Shown: one piece after another, positions 44,194-55,961 of the stretch | Layout: every line of letters begins with the position of its first letter | How positions within the stretch are numbered: position 1 is the stretch's first letter | Assembly (NCBI GenBank): GCA_015501595.1 | Contig: JADNRX010000019.1 | Span: 124,001 to 188,000 of the forward strand | Source of the DNA: Hymenopellis radicata | Taxonomy: Eukaryota; Basidiomycota; Agaricomycetes; Agaricales; Physalacriaceae | Direction of reading: 5' to 3' | DNA: 64,000 bases | The notes under the pieces: generated by a model | Told to the model about the DNA's origin: nothing | The model's database searches: none | The model's input: the letters and a program-made list of their open reading frames with translations, nothing else | Position numbers and translations under genes: made by a program

Positions 44194-46933
44194 TTATTTA
44201 CTTGGTATTACTACGACGTTGGGCCTATGGAAGCTAATCGTAGGTTGAGACGTGGCACACGCGTTTGCAATGATGTCTCGAAGAACGTCTTCTAAAGGCC
44301 GATGGGAAGCTACTGCGTCAAAATTAGACATGTCGAGTACCGCACACGGAGTGTCCCTGCTAGTATCGAGCTGCCCAACACGAACGCCATCGTATAAGGG
44401 AGCAAGAACTCTTATGAGGGAAAATTTGCCCATATCAGTGCGCCGACCAGGCAGGTTTTGAAATCGTTCGGCTAGAGAAGGCTACAAGCATGTCAGGACT
44501 AATAACGTTGTGAGGCTAAACATACATGTCTTAGAGAAGAGCGGCTTCGACGCGAGGGCAACTATTGGAGATATTAGGGTCGATTATGATAAGCAAGATG
44601 CAACGTACATCGCACATATGATCAGGATGCATTTGTCGAAATGTCTCAGCGACATCACCGTTAGGATCCATGAGAACCTTCAGAGCGATCCACACCGCGG
44701 TGTTGTCCGCCAGCTGCAGAGGGAAAATGACGGTGGGTGATGTGAGACTGTCATGTATACAAAAAGGCGGGGTGCCATCACGCCCAAAGGAATCGAACCA
44801 AGCCTCCGTATCGTGAGGTCCTTCCGAGGCCCAGATTAGTTGGGTGAAACTACCGGAGAGGTATGACTGGTACGACCATTTCATCCGCTTGCCTGACAGC
44901 TTGTGCAGCTTGATAAGCTGCGCCTCTTGGTACGCCCAAACTGGAACACGAGAAAACTTGATGAGCTCCGTCAGGCGGCAAGATCGAACGAAGGCATGAA
45001 AGACGCCGAGGAGGATGAAGTATGTGGCGGTGGATGGGGTTCTGAAAGGTCGGAACTCGGGTTGTCTATAATACGACAGGCTTGTGATGGCGATCTCCTT
45101 CTTCCTGAACCACTGGCCAGCAGCAATGAGAATGAGCGGTTCATCAATAGTGATCTTCTCCATATCTGCGTCCATGAAACGTCCAATAGCTTGACTAACA
45201 AGATCAATTCTTTCGGGCCCAAATGTGATGTCCGTCTTTCCAGTTACCAGGCATCTGACGAGAGCGTCGTGAACACTGGCGAGGACGACGTAATCTGTGT
45301 AGTGATCGGTACTGGGGGATGAAAGCGGACGGACTAACTCACCAGGATCATGCGACAAGACCGTTGTATTGTAAGGATTGCCAGTTCGTACTGTACTATG
45401 CTCATAAAATCTATGCTCGTCTGCGGGATCGCATGAAGCGAAGCTTCGGATATATTTGTTGAGATATAGATGCGGTGTTTGGAACCCTTGCTCGAGGAGT
45501 TCCGTTGCAAACGATGCTGTCAGTCGATGTCTAGAGATCAGAAGTTAACACTCTTCCATAAAATAGGGCTGGCCAAAACGTACCGTCCCTTTAACCACCT
45601 TGTCATACGTTTGCTCAATGCGCGACCACTGGCGCTTCTCGCAAAGTTCGACGGTATCAGTTTGTCGAGATACTCTTGCTGAAGCTTTGGATCCTCAGCA
45701 AAACTTCCCGTGTTAGAGGTCCAGCGGTACGACTCCCATTCTGCATCACTGAAGTACTCACGAACAATCCTCACACCAGCGACAACAAAGGTGACATTGA
45801 AGTCTTTGGTGTGATAATGCCAAACACGGAGTAGTTCCTTGAGAAAAGGAATCCCATCCCTATCTTCGTCGGACTCTTGCAGGACCGGTAAACAATCGGT
45901 GCAACAGTTGGCTTCGTCCACCACGATGAACAGCGTTTCCTCGGGAGCAGGAGTCCAGATCAAAAAGATTTCTTCTAGAGTCTGCCGTATCGCATCGTCC
46001 AGAAACCAGTTTTCTCCTTCTGCATCCTGGACAAGACGTTTAAGAGAATGGAGCGAGTTTTTCATATCTGCATGCAGCAGCGTCGCCTGTAGTTGAAAGA
46101 GAAGCCAGAGCCGTTTACGGTCGTCACCTCCACGACTGCTGGAGGCAGACGCTTCTAAGAAGGCTTTGAACAGCAAAAGACGGTTGAGAAGGGACACACT
46201 TGCGTACATGTGGGCCATCGCATGAACATGTATCCTCTTGGATGGTGGTGGGAAACGAGCATCAGAGACAATTTCAAAGTTTGCAGTGTCGCGGAGACCA
46301 GCAGGAAACATTTTCAGAAGCATTACGAGGTCATTCGCGCCCAGATTGGTCCCATCCAGAGCGCATGTAAAGAATAAACCCCAATGCTTGCAAAGGCCTT
46401 CGTATAAAAGCTTCGTTTTACCCGATGCAGAACCATTGACGAGGAATCTGTAGTGGTGTGAGAAGAAAACAGCGGAAGAGACCTGAATCGTACGTATTCT
46501 GTCCGGCGTGAAATATGTCATCTAATCTCTTGCGTAGAATGGGGTGCGACATGAAACTACCCAGGTCGTACAGAAGAACAACCGGACGGTGGTCTACTGT
46601 CCCCTCGACTTGCGGAATACGCAGACTACGAATATGGGCTTCGGTTCTTGGCGGAAGGGACATCGTGGGTTTCCACAGCGGCCCAGGTGGGTACTGTGTA
46701 GTTTCGAGGGCTTTCTCCATGAGCACTTTAATCTTTTGAAGAGATCGAACTACATCCGAAAACAACGGACGGCTCGTCCAGTGTCCTCTCGTCGGATTAT
46801 CGGAAAGTAAAGCTGGTAACTGGTTGAGTTTGTGTTTTGAAGAACACAGAACATGACACGGAAACGTACACATTCCCACCGCTTTATGTACAGAACGGTT
46901 TATCCAAAGCTCTCTAAAGGAGCGATAAAGCAT
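44194..46933 (-). CDS. Crinkler-type P-loop NTPase, relative lacking nuclease residues
   Basis: Same plan as the convergent gene at 40511. It has VVLLYDLGSFMSHPILRKRL, then FLVNGSASGKTKLLYEGL (Walker A), WGLFFTCALDGTNLGANDL, TLFIVVDEANCC (Walker B) and VTFVVAGVRIV, then HRLTASFATELLEQGF and KITIDEPLILIAAGQWF. At the C-terminus, SPTVIFPLQLA and WIALKVLM align with the partner's GPDLLFMLRLE and WVAVQAKL, so Asp and QxK are missing. It ends VVVIPSK without an acidic tail. An open frame upstream (46900-47133: MYEKYLVLSNIKTATQVL, ending LESFG) may be its first exon, but runs to a stop with no donor before it. So the gene either starts at 46933 or has a broken 5' end. Confidence 0.65.
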
Positions 46934-47299
46934 GGGTTATCATGGAGGAGCTTTAAACAGAAGTCCACATCGGTGCAAGGCGCCTCGCCTTCCACAAGAC
47001 CGCGTAGCGTGACGAGCACTTGGGTGGCAGTTTTGATATTTGATAGAACCAAGTACTTCTCGTACATGTTTGGGTCCATAGGGATCGACATAGTGGCGGT
47101 GGAAGCAGAAGGATGGAGGTCTTCTTCGGTCAATTTCAGAGATCAACAAGTCTCGTGACATCCACGCCAGTCCCGGCCCGACCGTCCGAGAGGCACAACT
47201 TGAATCGTTGCAAATTAAGCCGCAAGTTAACCCATACACTTTCATCTACTAAGAGCCAGCTCGTACCCCTTCATCGAGCCCAGATGCCCTGAATACGAG

Positions 47300-47950
47300 C
47301 ATTGAAATCAGTGACGGCAACGACATTAGACTCGTCAGCTTCGTGCCTCTACTCGCCGAGCCAGTTATGATTCTGAAGATGTTTCAGCATCCTTGGCTGA
47401 GCTCCCAACCATTGCCTTTATGAGACACTTCATTTCGCCAAAAGGCTACCCGAAGCACAATTCGGAAATCGCCAACCGGGCCTGCTCCGGGCTCAAAGCG
47501 GGGCGCACATCGTCCAGCTTCTAGGAAAGACTCAGGATGGCCGCCTCGTATTTCCTTGTCTGACGGTAGGGGCCCACCACCGCAATCAAAATCGCTTGTC
47601 TCCCCGCTTGGTGAAGACACACGTTCTCCAGCTTGCAGAAGCCCTCAGCTACTTGCACTCCATCGTAATCATCCGCCGCAACCTTGCCTCTAGGAATATC
47701 CTGGCCTGTCAAGACATTTCAGACGTCTTACTTTGCGACCTAAAAGGCCGTTGGGGCGGCAGTGAGGTTGCAGAGCTTCATCCTCTTGTCTACGCTGACT
47801 GACTGCCCGAGAACATGCCATTCCCTAGAGATGTACGGCTTCGGTCTAATTCATTCTCGCCAATACCACAGTCATGCTTGGTACTACGAATGGTATCCTC
47901 CGGCACCTTTTGATGAGGGGGCCAGCGTGCTGTTGAGAAGCCTCGTCTGA
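47300..47950 (+). pseudogene. Protein-kinase-like fragment, catalytically dead
   Basis: Kinase text runs through several frames: LLAEPVMILKMFQHP and AFMRHFISPKGYPKH, then IVQLLGKTQDGRLVFPC, then HVLQLAEALSYLHS and IVIIRRNLASRNILA, then VLLCDLKGRWG, and finally EMYGFGL with PPAPFDEGA. The catalytic-loop HRD has become RRN and the metal-binding DFG position reads DLK. Stops and frame changes lie between the pieces. It resembles the short kinases common in Agaricomycetes. No start or full N-lobe was found. Confidence 0.6.
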
Positions 47951-48230
47951 GCGGCCATCGACGAAAGAAGTATACGCAATAATCCGTGGCATGCTCACCG
48001 ATGGATCGTTCAGTTCTCCAAAGTTAGCATTCAAACTCTCTCATACGTTTCGAGGAGCATGTTTCCCAGATAAGAAGAACGTCGCGACGGGAGTTGTTAT
48101 AATCAATGTATACCATTCCCCGTGCGCTGAATCGCTTATACACAGCGGTGTATGCCTCACAACATGCGCCACAATGTATGGGCATCGGGGGGTCAATACG
48201 AGGTCTTGTGACGTGTCGCTGCGTTCAAAT

Positions 48231-48794
48231 CTACATCTGACGAGTCTGCCTATTCTCTAACTCAAGGTAAAAGCGCACAAGCAGTAACGAGAACCAAACG
48301 AAATTGAGCTTTAGATTCCACAAGCACTCCTCTACAGTAACGCCTTTCACTATGGGGTTCTTCATATGGTCCTGCAAAGCTTTGGGATTCGTCTGCGCTT
48401 GCTGCAATATCTGCTGCATGACAGGGTCTTTCATAATGCCTTGGCTGATGCTGATGCCGCGGATGTGCGGGAGGAGCTCTTTCTCGATGAGACCTGAGAT
48501 TAATTGAGGTTAGCAAATATAGATTAAGATTAGGACGCGTATACCTGTGTCACACGCAAAGTTGAGGAGTGTAGTAGAGTCTGGTAGCCGTCGCTGACGA
48601 TGTACTTTCCTTGCCAGCAATAATCCTAGTTCAATTGAAAGCGAGCGTACTTTTCGGTCAGATCCACGATCATAGGGATGTTCTCGTACTCTCCAGCCTC
48701 CTTGTTGTAGTGCTCCTTGTTCGCGAAAACAAAGTCATGTCCATGTCTGTCCATGTCCGGCGGGACTGTGGTGATGATGGTGCTGGTTAGACAT
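48231..48794 (-). pseudogene. Broken methyltransferase copy fused to an STI1/Hop C-terminal fragment
   Basis: The 5' part copies the methyltransferase at 20106: MSNQHHHH start, HDFVFANKEHYNKEAGEYEN, PMIVDLTEKY, then IRGISISQG. A tandem repeat of about ten bases (catggacagacatggacatg) shifts the frame early. After ISQGI the sequence runs in frame into MKDPVMQQILQQAQTNPKAL and QDHMKNPIV, which is the C-terminal Sti1/Hop co-chaperone domain and has no counterpart in the methyltransferase. It then decays to a stop at 48231. The upstream promoter also resembles that of the 20-kb gene. Confidence 0.75.
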
Positions 48795-49426
48795 GATGAC
48801 TCCTAGAACAACAACATAGGACGTTATGAGGCGTAAATTGGACGAGACGAGAGGAGAACCCACTCAAGAGAACTCGGCATGAAAGGATGCGTCGATACAT
48901 ATTACATTGACTTTCGTCGACGCGGTCCATTTTATAGTCCGTTGTGGCACGCGTTTTACTTAGCTGCTTGACATCAAGAGACGCGCTTACTCATCCTTGA
49001 CTGAGAAGGTCCTCTCTTTGTGTTGCTGCGCGTAACGGTGGCTGAATGTCGTGGCGCAGTTGAGCGACTCGCGTATTGAAGTCGAGGTTTCCGACATGGA
49101 TAGTATCACGAGGCCGCTGGTCGCTCTTTGGGATATCACTGAGAGCAGTACGAATCTACATAGAATTGGGACCAGTGGACTGTGTCGGAAGACATGGCGA
49201 AAGGCTCAGCACTGCTCAGTGCTCGAATTGTTTGCCTAATGCAGGAGCATTGAGGTAAGAAGGGAGGTTCTGAGCCATGATAGTCGTAACCGTCGGTGGA
49301 ATCTCTACATAGCATTAGCGTCTTTCAACCTTGGCAACCTGCCGATGCAGCCTCGCAAACATGGAGGTAAAGGAGAGAAAATTATCGACAAACCCTAACC
49401 TTACACAGCACTTCTCCAACTTGCAC

Positions 49427-50811
49427 ATGAACCACGATGAGATAGTGGATGAAATCTTCGCTCTCTACAAATCCCTCAACTTTGCCCCTCCGTATGGGAA
49501 ATACACCATTCTCGCTTCCTTCTATCTACTCAACAATGCCACTGGAGCGCTGAAGATCATATCCATCGGGACGGGAACGAAATGCCTGCCCACAGCCCGG
49601 TTGCCAGCTTCAGGAGAGGCTCTACATGACAGCCACGCCGAGGTCCTCGCGCGGCGGGGCGCACTGCGATGGTTCATGGAGGAAATCAAGCGCGTGTCTG
49701 TGTCCCAGCTCGCATCTGACTGGATCTGTCCTTGCGGGCACAAATTTACTCTCGTTGAAGGCGCCGAGCTCCACATGTATATCTCAACAGTTCCATGTAA
49801 GTATTATAAGCCATGGCTTCCTTCTGCGATTCGACAACCATCTACAGGTGGAGACGCGTCTACTAGATTCCTCGCCACGTTCCAAGATGCGGCTATGGCT
49901 AGCCTGAAAGACTCCTCAGTGTATCCTGCGTTGTCTCCCAGTCAAGCATCTCGAGGGCGAGACAATTACGCGCTGTTCGGTGTTCTCAGGACGAAACCTG
50001 GACGGGCGGACTCTCCGCCGACGCAATCCATGTCTTGTAGTGACAAGATAGCGTCCTGGAGCGTGTTAGGTATTCAAGGCGCGCTCGGGTCGCGTTTCAT
50101 CAAGCCTATATATGTTGCTTCTATCACAATTGGAGAGGTATCGAAGGTACTTCGTGATACGGTTTTGAAAGACTGTCGTCGCGCTTTATATGGTCGATTA
50201 GAGGGTATTGACGGTAAATGTCGTCTCTATGAGTCTCTGCATTTTCAACTGACGTCTCCAGGACTGCCTGAAGGCTTCTCTTATCACAGTCCTGAAATCA
50301 GATTCACAGATCGCGTTTTCATTCACTCTCGTGATTCACTTCCCATAGCTTCTGGATCTTGTCATGATTGTAAGCAACCTATACATCTACTTGGGTTAGA
50401 CATTGACCACAGACACAGCCTTATGTTCGCTTGCAGACGCGAACTGCGTTCCAGAAGTTCTTATCAATGGTTATCGACGGGGAGTGTCCCCGAAGCACAG
50501 ATTACGCGACAAGTCTCTGTTCGTCCCCGTCATTCACTACAACGGTTTTGACTGACATCGAATTTCTAGCCCTGTGCTGTCTCAGCTGAGCCTGTTCAAG
50601 CTGTATAACGAGCTGTCATGTGCAACGTAAGCTTGTTTTGGTGACGATACGAACTTGAGTTAACATCCACTTCAGTTCACTGCAAACGTACCATGCCGCC
50701 AAGCAATGTCAGACGGAATATCAAGAGGCAAAGCAGCGACTTGTAGGACCAGGTCGACCTTTCTGTGGTTGGGTTAAGACCAATTCGAATGTTCAAAATT
50801 TCATGGGTTGA
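49427..50811 (+). CDS. TAD1: tRNA-specific adenosine deaminase 1 (A37 of tRNA-Ala)
   Basis: It deaminates A37 to inosine in tRNA-Ala. The [19 protein letters not shown] start is chosen over earlier weak contexts. Motifs: [24 protein letters not shown], then [16 protein letters not shown] with the zinc-binding His and catalytic Glu (HAE). STVPCGDASTRF spans an intron and carries the first zinc Cys; [19 protein letters not shown] carries the second. After an intron come [44 protein letters not shown] and, in the last exon, [20 protein letters not shown] at the TGA at 50811. All deaminase residues are present. Four introns. Confidence 0.9.
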
Positions 50812-51419
50812 TGTTGCGGTTCGGGCGTTCAATGTGCAAGATGTATAGAACGTCCGAGATCTAGACTTGATGTACACAATCCGTATGTTGGTAAGTAGCA
50901 CACGCTGCGTGTCAACTAGGGTAGTTGCAGACTTCATGTACTCTCCGTATCGTTTTCCTCGAATGTCCCAAGATGTGTCAAGAGGATACCAACACCCACA
51001 TGTCGGAAAGTATCTGGGCGTACGGTGGATGCCATGCGCCGACTAACATGAGTTCGTATTGGAGTTGGAAGCACACCACGATCATGTCTGTACTCGATTT
51101 GAGCCGGAGGTGGTGTTCAGATACCTCAAGAAGCGCATCGAACAGTGCAGGATTGTGGAGCATGTTGACTGCTAGGTCCTCCATTATTTAAGGCTTCCCG
51201 AAATGCTGTTCAGATAAACACTAACGGGCACAGATACTGTCTGTACCTTTAGTCTCGCTATGGTGGAGCTCTTGGGTAGTGGCGGAAATTCGGGAGCAAA
51301 GTTGGCGCCATTGTACATTGGTAGAACAAAAGGTCGAGGGAGTGTGCCGTCAGGAAGAGAGAACTGATGCTGTACATGTCGTACTGATGTAGTCAGAAGA
51401 CAATAGAGGCCGAAGACCA
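50812..51419. other. Interval with decayed gene fragments
   Basis: The minus strand at about 50870-50910 shares NIRIVY-coding sequence (tacacaatccgtatgttggt) with the gene at 56655. Another minus frame (50978-51184) reads MEDLAVNMLHNPALFDALLE, and a third (51184-51419) reads SVRHVQHQFSLPDGTLPRPF. None forms a complete gene. Confidence 0.4.
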
Positions 51420-51871
51420 AGGCCCTGGGAAACTCCCCTATGACTCCGGCGGACCAAACGGTCTGAAATGGGCCTGAAATCCGCAAGATTTTGGAGGTTT
51501 TGAACCTCAAATCCGCCAAAAATCGCCGAGGATGTCACGGCACGTGTCCACCTGTCACGCCTTCAGATCGCGTTTCTTGGCTTCTTTTTGGTCCTCCGCT
51601 TCGCCAAAGCTCATTTACGTCCGCGGTCCTCCACAACAGTCATTTCCGCGCTTTCTGAGAGCAGTAAGCTGTTCCGGTCCAAATTTTCACCCCGGTGTAC
51701 AGAGTCCAAAATCTACTCACAACCGCCTCTGGGCCTGTGAAATCCGCGAAATCCGCCGGCATTTCCTGCATTTTGGCCTCGAATCCGCGACTTTTCGCCG
51801 CCAAAATCGCGTTTTTGGGGCCCTCAAATCCGCCAAAATCGCCGGAGTCCTAGGGGAGTTTCCCAGGGCCT
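51420..51871. mobile_element. Non-autonomous DNA transposon, 452 bp, 8-bp target duplication
   Basis: Inverted ends: left AGGCCCTGGGAAACTCCCCT and right, reverse-complemented, the same 20 bases, continuing AKGACTCCGGCG. It is flanked by the perfect 8-bp repeat GAAGACCA (51412-51419 and 51872-51879). The interior repeats AAATCCGCC and AATCGCC near both ends. No transposase. The 8-bp duplication suggests a hAT-type mover, but the termini differ from the other two hAT families here. Confidence 0.8.
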
Positions 51872-52106
51872 GAAGACCAGTTGGACGACATTGGCAGATC
51901 AGGAGGAATCAAATAGCTTGAAGTCAGATATAGCAGAACGGTGGGGGTACAACAGATTGTGCTCAATCAATAGCCGCATGTCAGGAAAGAGCTGCGCGTG
52001 AACAATAATTAAGCAGACAGTTTGGCGTGTACGTGGGAGGCAAGACACACTGGCCGAAAGTGGCAATACCCATCGGTTTACCCATCCACCACCGTCAAAC
52101 CGCTAT
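51872..52106. other. Upstream region of the DUF6535 gene
   Basis: About 235 bp without coding support. On the minus strand it may hold the other side of the frame interrupted by the transposon. Confidence 0.35.
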
Positions 52107-55100
52107 ATGGCCGATCTCACTCCGCTCGACAGCGCCAACAATCCTTCGGGGGCCACCCACGATACTGGAAATGCTCAACAGGCCACCACTGAGGCGACGG
52201 CGAATCAGCCAGCGGCAGACAAGTATCTGTTTGGTATGAAGCAGAACGCTTCGTACATTCCGCCTCCTCCAATCTTCAGCGATGACTACGAAAAACGACT
52301 CCCGCAGGACCCCATTTACCAGGAAACTGCGCCCAATGCTCGCGTATGGCGTGCCTACGTCGAAGAGGCTGCTACATTCGATGATATGATGATCGCCGAA
52401 TATCGCGATGGTCTCGATGTTATGCTTGTCTTCGTGAGTAGCCTCTTGTGCTGTAGCTCTTTGTTCACCTTCCTCCAGGCCGGTCTCTTCTCTGCTGTTG
52501 TCACGTCCTTTCTCGTCCAAGTGTCGCAAAGTCTGCAGGCCGATTTCATCGAAATGTCCGCCGTTCTGCTCCACGACCTCGTTTCCATCCAGCTCGCCAT
52601 TGCACAGGGCGTTCCCATTGCAAATTCCACCACCCCGTCCTTGAACCCCGCTTCTGCGTTCTCGCCAGACGGCATACAAGTTTGGATTAATGGCCTCTGG
52701 GTAACCAGTCTGACGGCCAGTCTCATTGTTGCACTCGCGACCGTATTGGTGAAGCAATGGCTTCACCACTATGTGTCGCTTCCTTCCGGTACTCCCGGTG
52801 TACGCAGTCACATTCGTCAGTTTAGGTTCATGGGCCTGCAGCGATGGCGCGTCCATGTCATTATCGGCTTGTTGCCAATCACAATGCATGTCTCCCTCAC
52901 CCTCTTCCTCTCCGGTCTCGCTCTCTTTTTTGTGCCCTTGCGCCTATCCTTGGCATGGACGATTGGTGTTCTCACCGTGATCGTCTGTACCTTGTACATC
53001 ATCGGCAACATCATCCCTATCTTCTTCCCCGACTGTCCGTATAAAACGCCATTGACCGACTTCATTAATTCCCTCTTTCATTATTCTGCTGTTGTGTGGC
53101 AATCGGTACGAAGAGGAGCACGGCGTTTGCATTCTGGTTGTCGGACTCTACTCCGCTCCATTGACATCCCATTCATGCACTCGCTAATGCCACAAGTATC
53201 TATGTCGCCGTCGACTGCGAGCTCGGGGTCCGAGCATTCTGCTGCCCTTGTCTCAGTGAAGCAGAGAGAAACGAAAGCTGTTCATCGTGTTTACGATGAC
53301 CTTTCTGTAGACGCGCTTGACTAGTTGTTCACCATGTCCTCAAATCCCTCAATACACAGTATTGTTGTCCAAGCAATCGGTGGGCTTCCGGTTGAGGCCA
53401 AGGGATATGCAGATGTGATGTGGTTGGACAGACCGGACCTCGAGAGCAAACATTTTGCCTTGATAGTTCAATCAACCGTATGGGATAGATTTCTTGTATC
53501 TCAGAAGTACAGCGGGGGCTGTGACGATACCATAGAGCGACTTTCGCGCTCTATGATTGTCTTGTCAGTTCCTCTCACGATAGAGTTCGATGCTATTCCC
53601 CAATCTATCTCGCTCAAAACTGCACATATCTTGACCTCCCGTCGCCGATATTGGAATGCAAGCACCTTTTACTACTTCATCCTCTCTCATCACGAAGCAC
53701 GGATACATCCACTGGTGTGGATGAGGATCGTCGCAATGCTGCATGAGGGTGGTGTTTTCGCATCTGTACATCAAAGCAATGATGGCTATTTACTCTCACT
53801 TCGTGCTCTTATCCTACATATTCTATTACCTCCGAGTGAAGCATTGTCGCCATCTTGCGCTGCCGCTGGAAGGCGCTGGGCTGGTCCGTTGGAGTTGATG
53901 TCACTGCAGGACACCGTAAAAGTCTATCTACAGGACACTGCACATCACTATCTGTTGACCATGCTCTCTTCATATGATATTCCTTCAGTGCCATTTCCTT
54001 CAGCTTCTGCTAAAGAATCATCTTTGCATCGAATTTCTCTAGCTGCAGGCCATTTTGCAGTTCATACTCTTGCAAGTCTTTCAGACAAGAGTTTTCGGCA
54101 GAATGATGTGATTGAAGAGTCTTTTGGATACCTTGGAGGGACAATTTTCAGGCTGCACACTTCGATCTACCGGTATAGTCATAACAGAGAACATCTTACC
54201 AATTGGCTTCTGAAATTATCACCATTCCTAGAGCGCATGACTCCCTCCCAACTATCTAACCCCGGCAGGGAGGAGTTCCTCACAGCAGTCCTTGAGGTCT
54301 ATCATTATTATAAGATGGTTAATGCCATTACACCTGACCCCTCTCCCGATGTATTATCACGGGCTCTCCCCTCACTGCGTGCCATTTTTCACATATGTGA
54401 TTTACTCATTCTCAATCACAAAGTCAAATGGGATATGAGTCGCTTCTATGCTTGCACAATCATGTCACGAGCTCTTACTCTTGGTTTGGAGATTGTGTTC
54501 CACTGTTTCATCCAGGATGAATGGATATCCTGGATGTCTGGAGCGAGTGCAGTGTGCCTTAAGAATGATCATGTGCGGGGCATATTGAATGAACTACTCA
54601 ATAATTATGTGGTTGGTCTCTCTACTATCTCAGCATCAGTGTCAGATTCGACATGGCATGAGTTTCTGGAGCACCTGTATGAACCACGGAATCTCATCTT
54701 CATAGTTCTCTTCGAGATTCAAGCCAGTCTTCAAGATACTAGTCCTCCTATAGATTACCCTAACTCACTGCATGAGGTTGTGCGCTTGCAGCCTCAACAT
54801 CGCTCCTGGGCTGTATGTCAGGAAGCGTTGAATGCACTAGTGATCTGGGCTAAAAGTCCTGATCGCCGCATTATTCCCTTTCCCCTACAAGACATTTTTG
54901 ATAGCCCAGGTTACAGCGACTTCCGAGATGTCTTCCGACGAATCTACGAAGAGGATAACAAAGAGGCAAGCTTTGGCACGGTGCCTCTCCCCCGAAAGCA
55001 AAGTCTTAACGACTATCGTTCGGAATTGATCCAAGCTCTCGAATCTGGCCTTGATATCATAACAACAAGTATTGAAGTAAGTTCAGCCATATCATCGTAA

Positions 55101-55481
55101 CGCGCCATAGGACGATTCTCATATGCGATTTTGCAGGAACTGAGAAGCGACGACACGTATGGCGAAGGCGCAAAGGCTGATAGCATCGAGCAGGCGCTAC
55201 ACGCCGAAGACCTTGACATTCCAGAAATCGACACGGAGCAGCAGATGCCGGGACCGTCAGTTCAAGGCGCAGCCATCGAATCTGTCGTAGTGAGTTCAGC
55301 CATATTGTCGTAACATGCCTTAGGACAGTTCTCATATGCGATTTTGCAGGAAAGAAGCGACGACACGTATGGCGAAGGCGCAACTGATGGCATCGAGCAG
55401 GTGCTACACGCCGAAGACCTTGACATTCCAGAAATCGACTCGGAGCAGCAGATGCCGGGACCGTCAGTTCAAGCGTCATAA
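52107..55481 (+). CDS. DUF6535 membrane protein with an in-frame TAG at 53322-53324
   Basis: The N-terminal DUF6535 domain has RVWRAYVEEAATFDDMMIAE then YRDGLDVMLVFVSSLL and several membrane helices (GLFSAVVTSFLV, LTASLIVALATVLVKQW, GLQRWRVHVIIGLLP). At codon 406 a TAG follows DLSVDALD. Without a frame change, the next codons read LFTMSSNPSIHSIVVQAIGG and continue for about 590 codons of helical sequence. After IEVSS-type text an intron (55077-55136) leads to exon 55137-55289 and a duplicated exon 55350-55481 ending QAS. Without the TAG the product would be about 1,090 residues, typical of the family. With it, a 405-residue membrane protein and perhaps a separate product from the ATG at 53334. 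Function unknown. Confidence 0.7.
55077..55481 (+). repeat. Tandem duplication of an intron+exon unit
   Basis: Intron 55077-55136 plus exon 55137-55289 is repeated as intron 55290-55349 plus exon 55350-55481. Both 60-nt introns share gtRagttcagccatat and catatgcgattttgcag. Both exons encode RSDDTYGEGA, HAEDLDIPEID and EQQMPGPSVQ. Confidence 0.85.
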
Positions 55482-55961
55482 TACTGTAGCGCCTATCGAA
55501 TCTGTCGTATTTGAAACTTCTGCCTTAGCATGATATACTTCGTAAGAGGAACTTCGGACCCACCACACGGAACGTCGCGAGCGATGACCACGAAGGACGC
55601 TTGGACGATCAACAAGGGCGTGACTACGTACACGCCATTCCCCATCTGAAGTCAGTCTCTCACTGATCTCGCAGCTCGCGAGACTAGGACGTGCCCGGGG
55701 CGCCTTAACGAGGTCAAGTTCACCGAGACCATCAATTAGTATTAGTATTACGGAGTTGAAGATGACATTTAGAATGAACAGCCTCTCTTCAACTCAGCAG
55801 TCCCTGGTATCATGCTGGCATGATAGACGGCGAAAAACAATACTTTGCTGCATACTTCGTCTCCCAGACAAGATCAACTACCGAATGGTAAGGAAAAGCA
55901 CGACAATACTAGAAAAGGGACTGACAATCGAGGGGCCATTCCGTCCGTTCACCCCGTTGCG
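55482..55961. other. Intergenic DNA
   Basis: About 480 bp between the DUF6535 gene and the tandem unknown genes; no gene supported. Confidence 0.4.
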
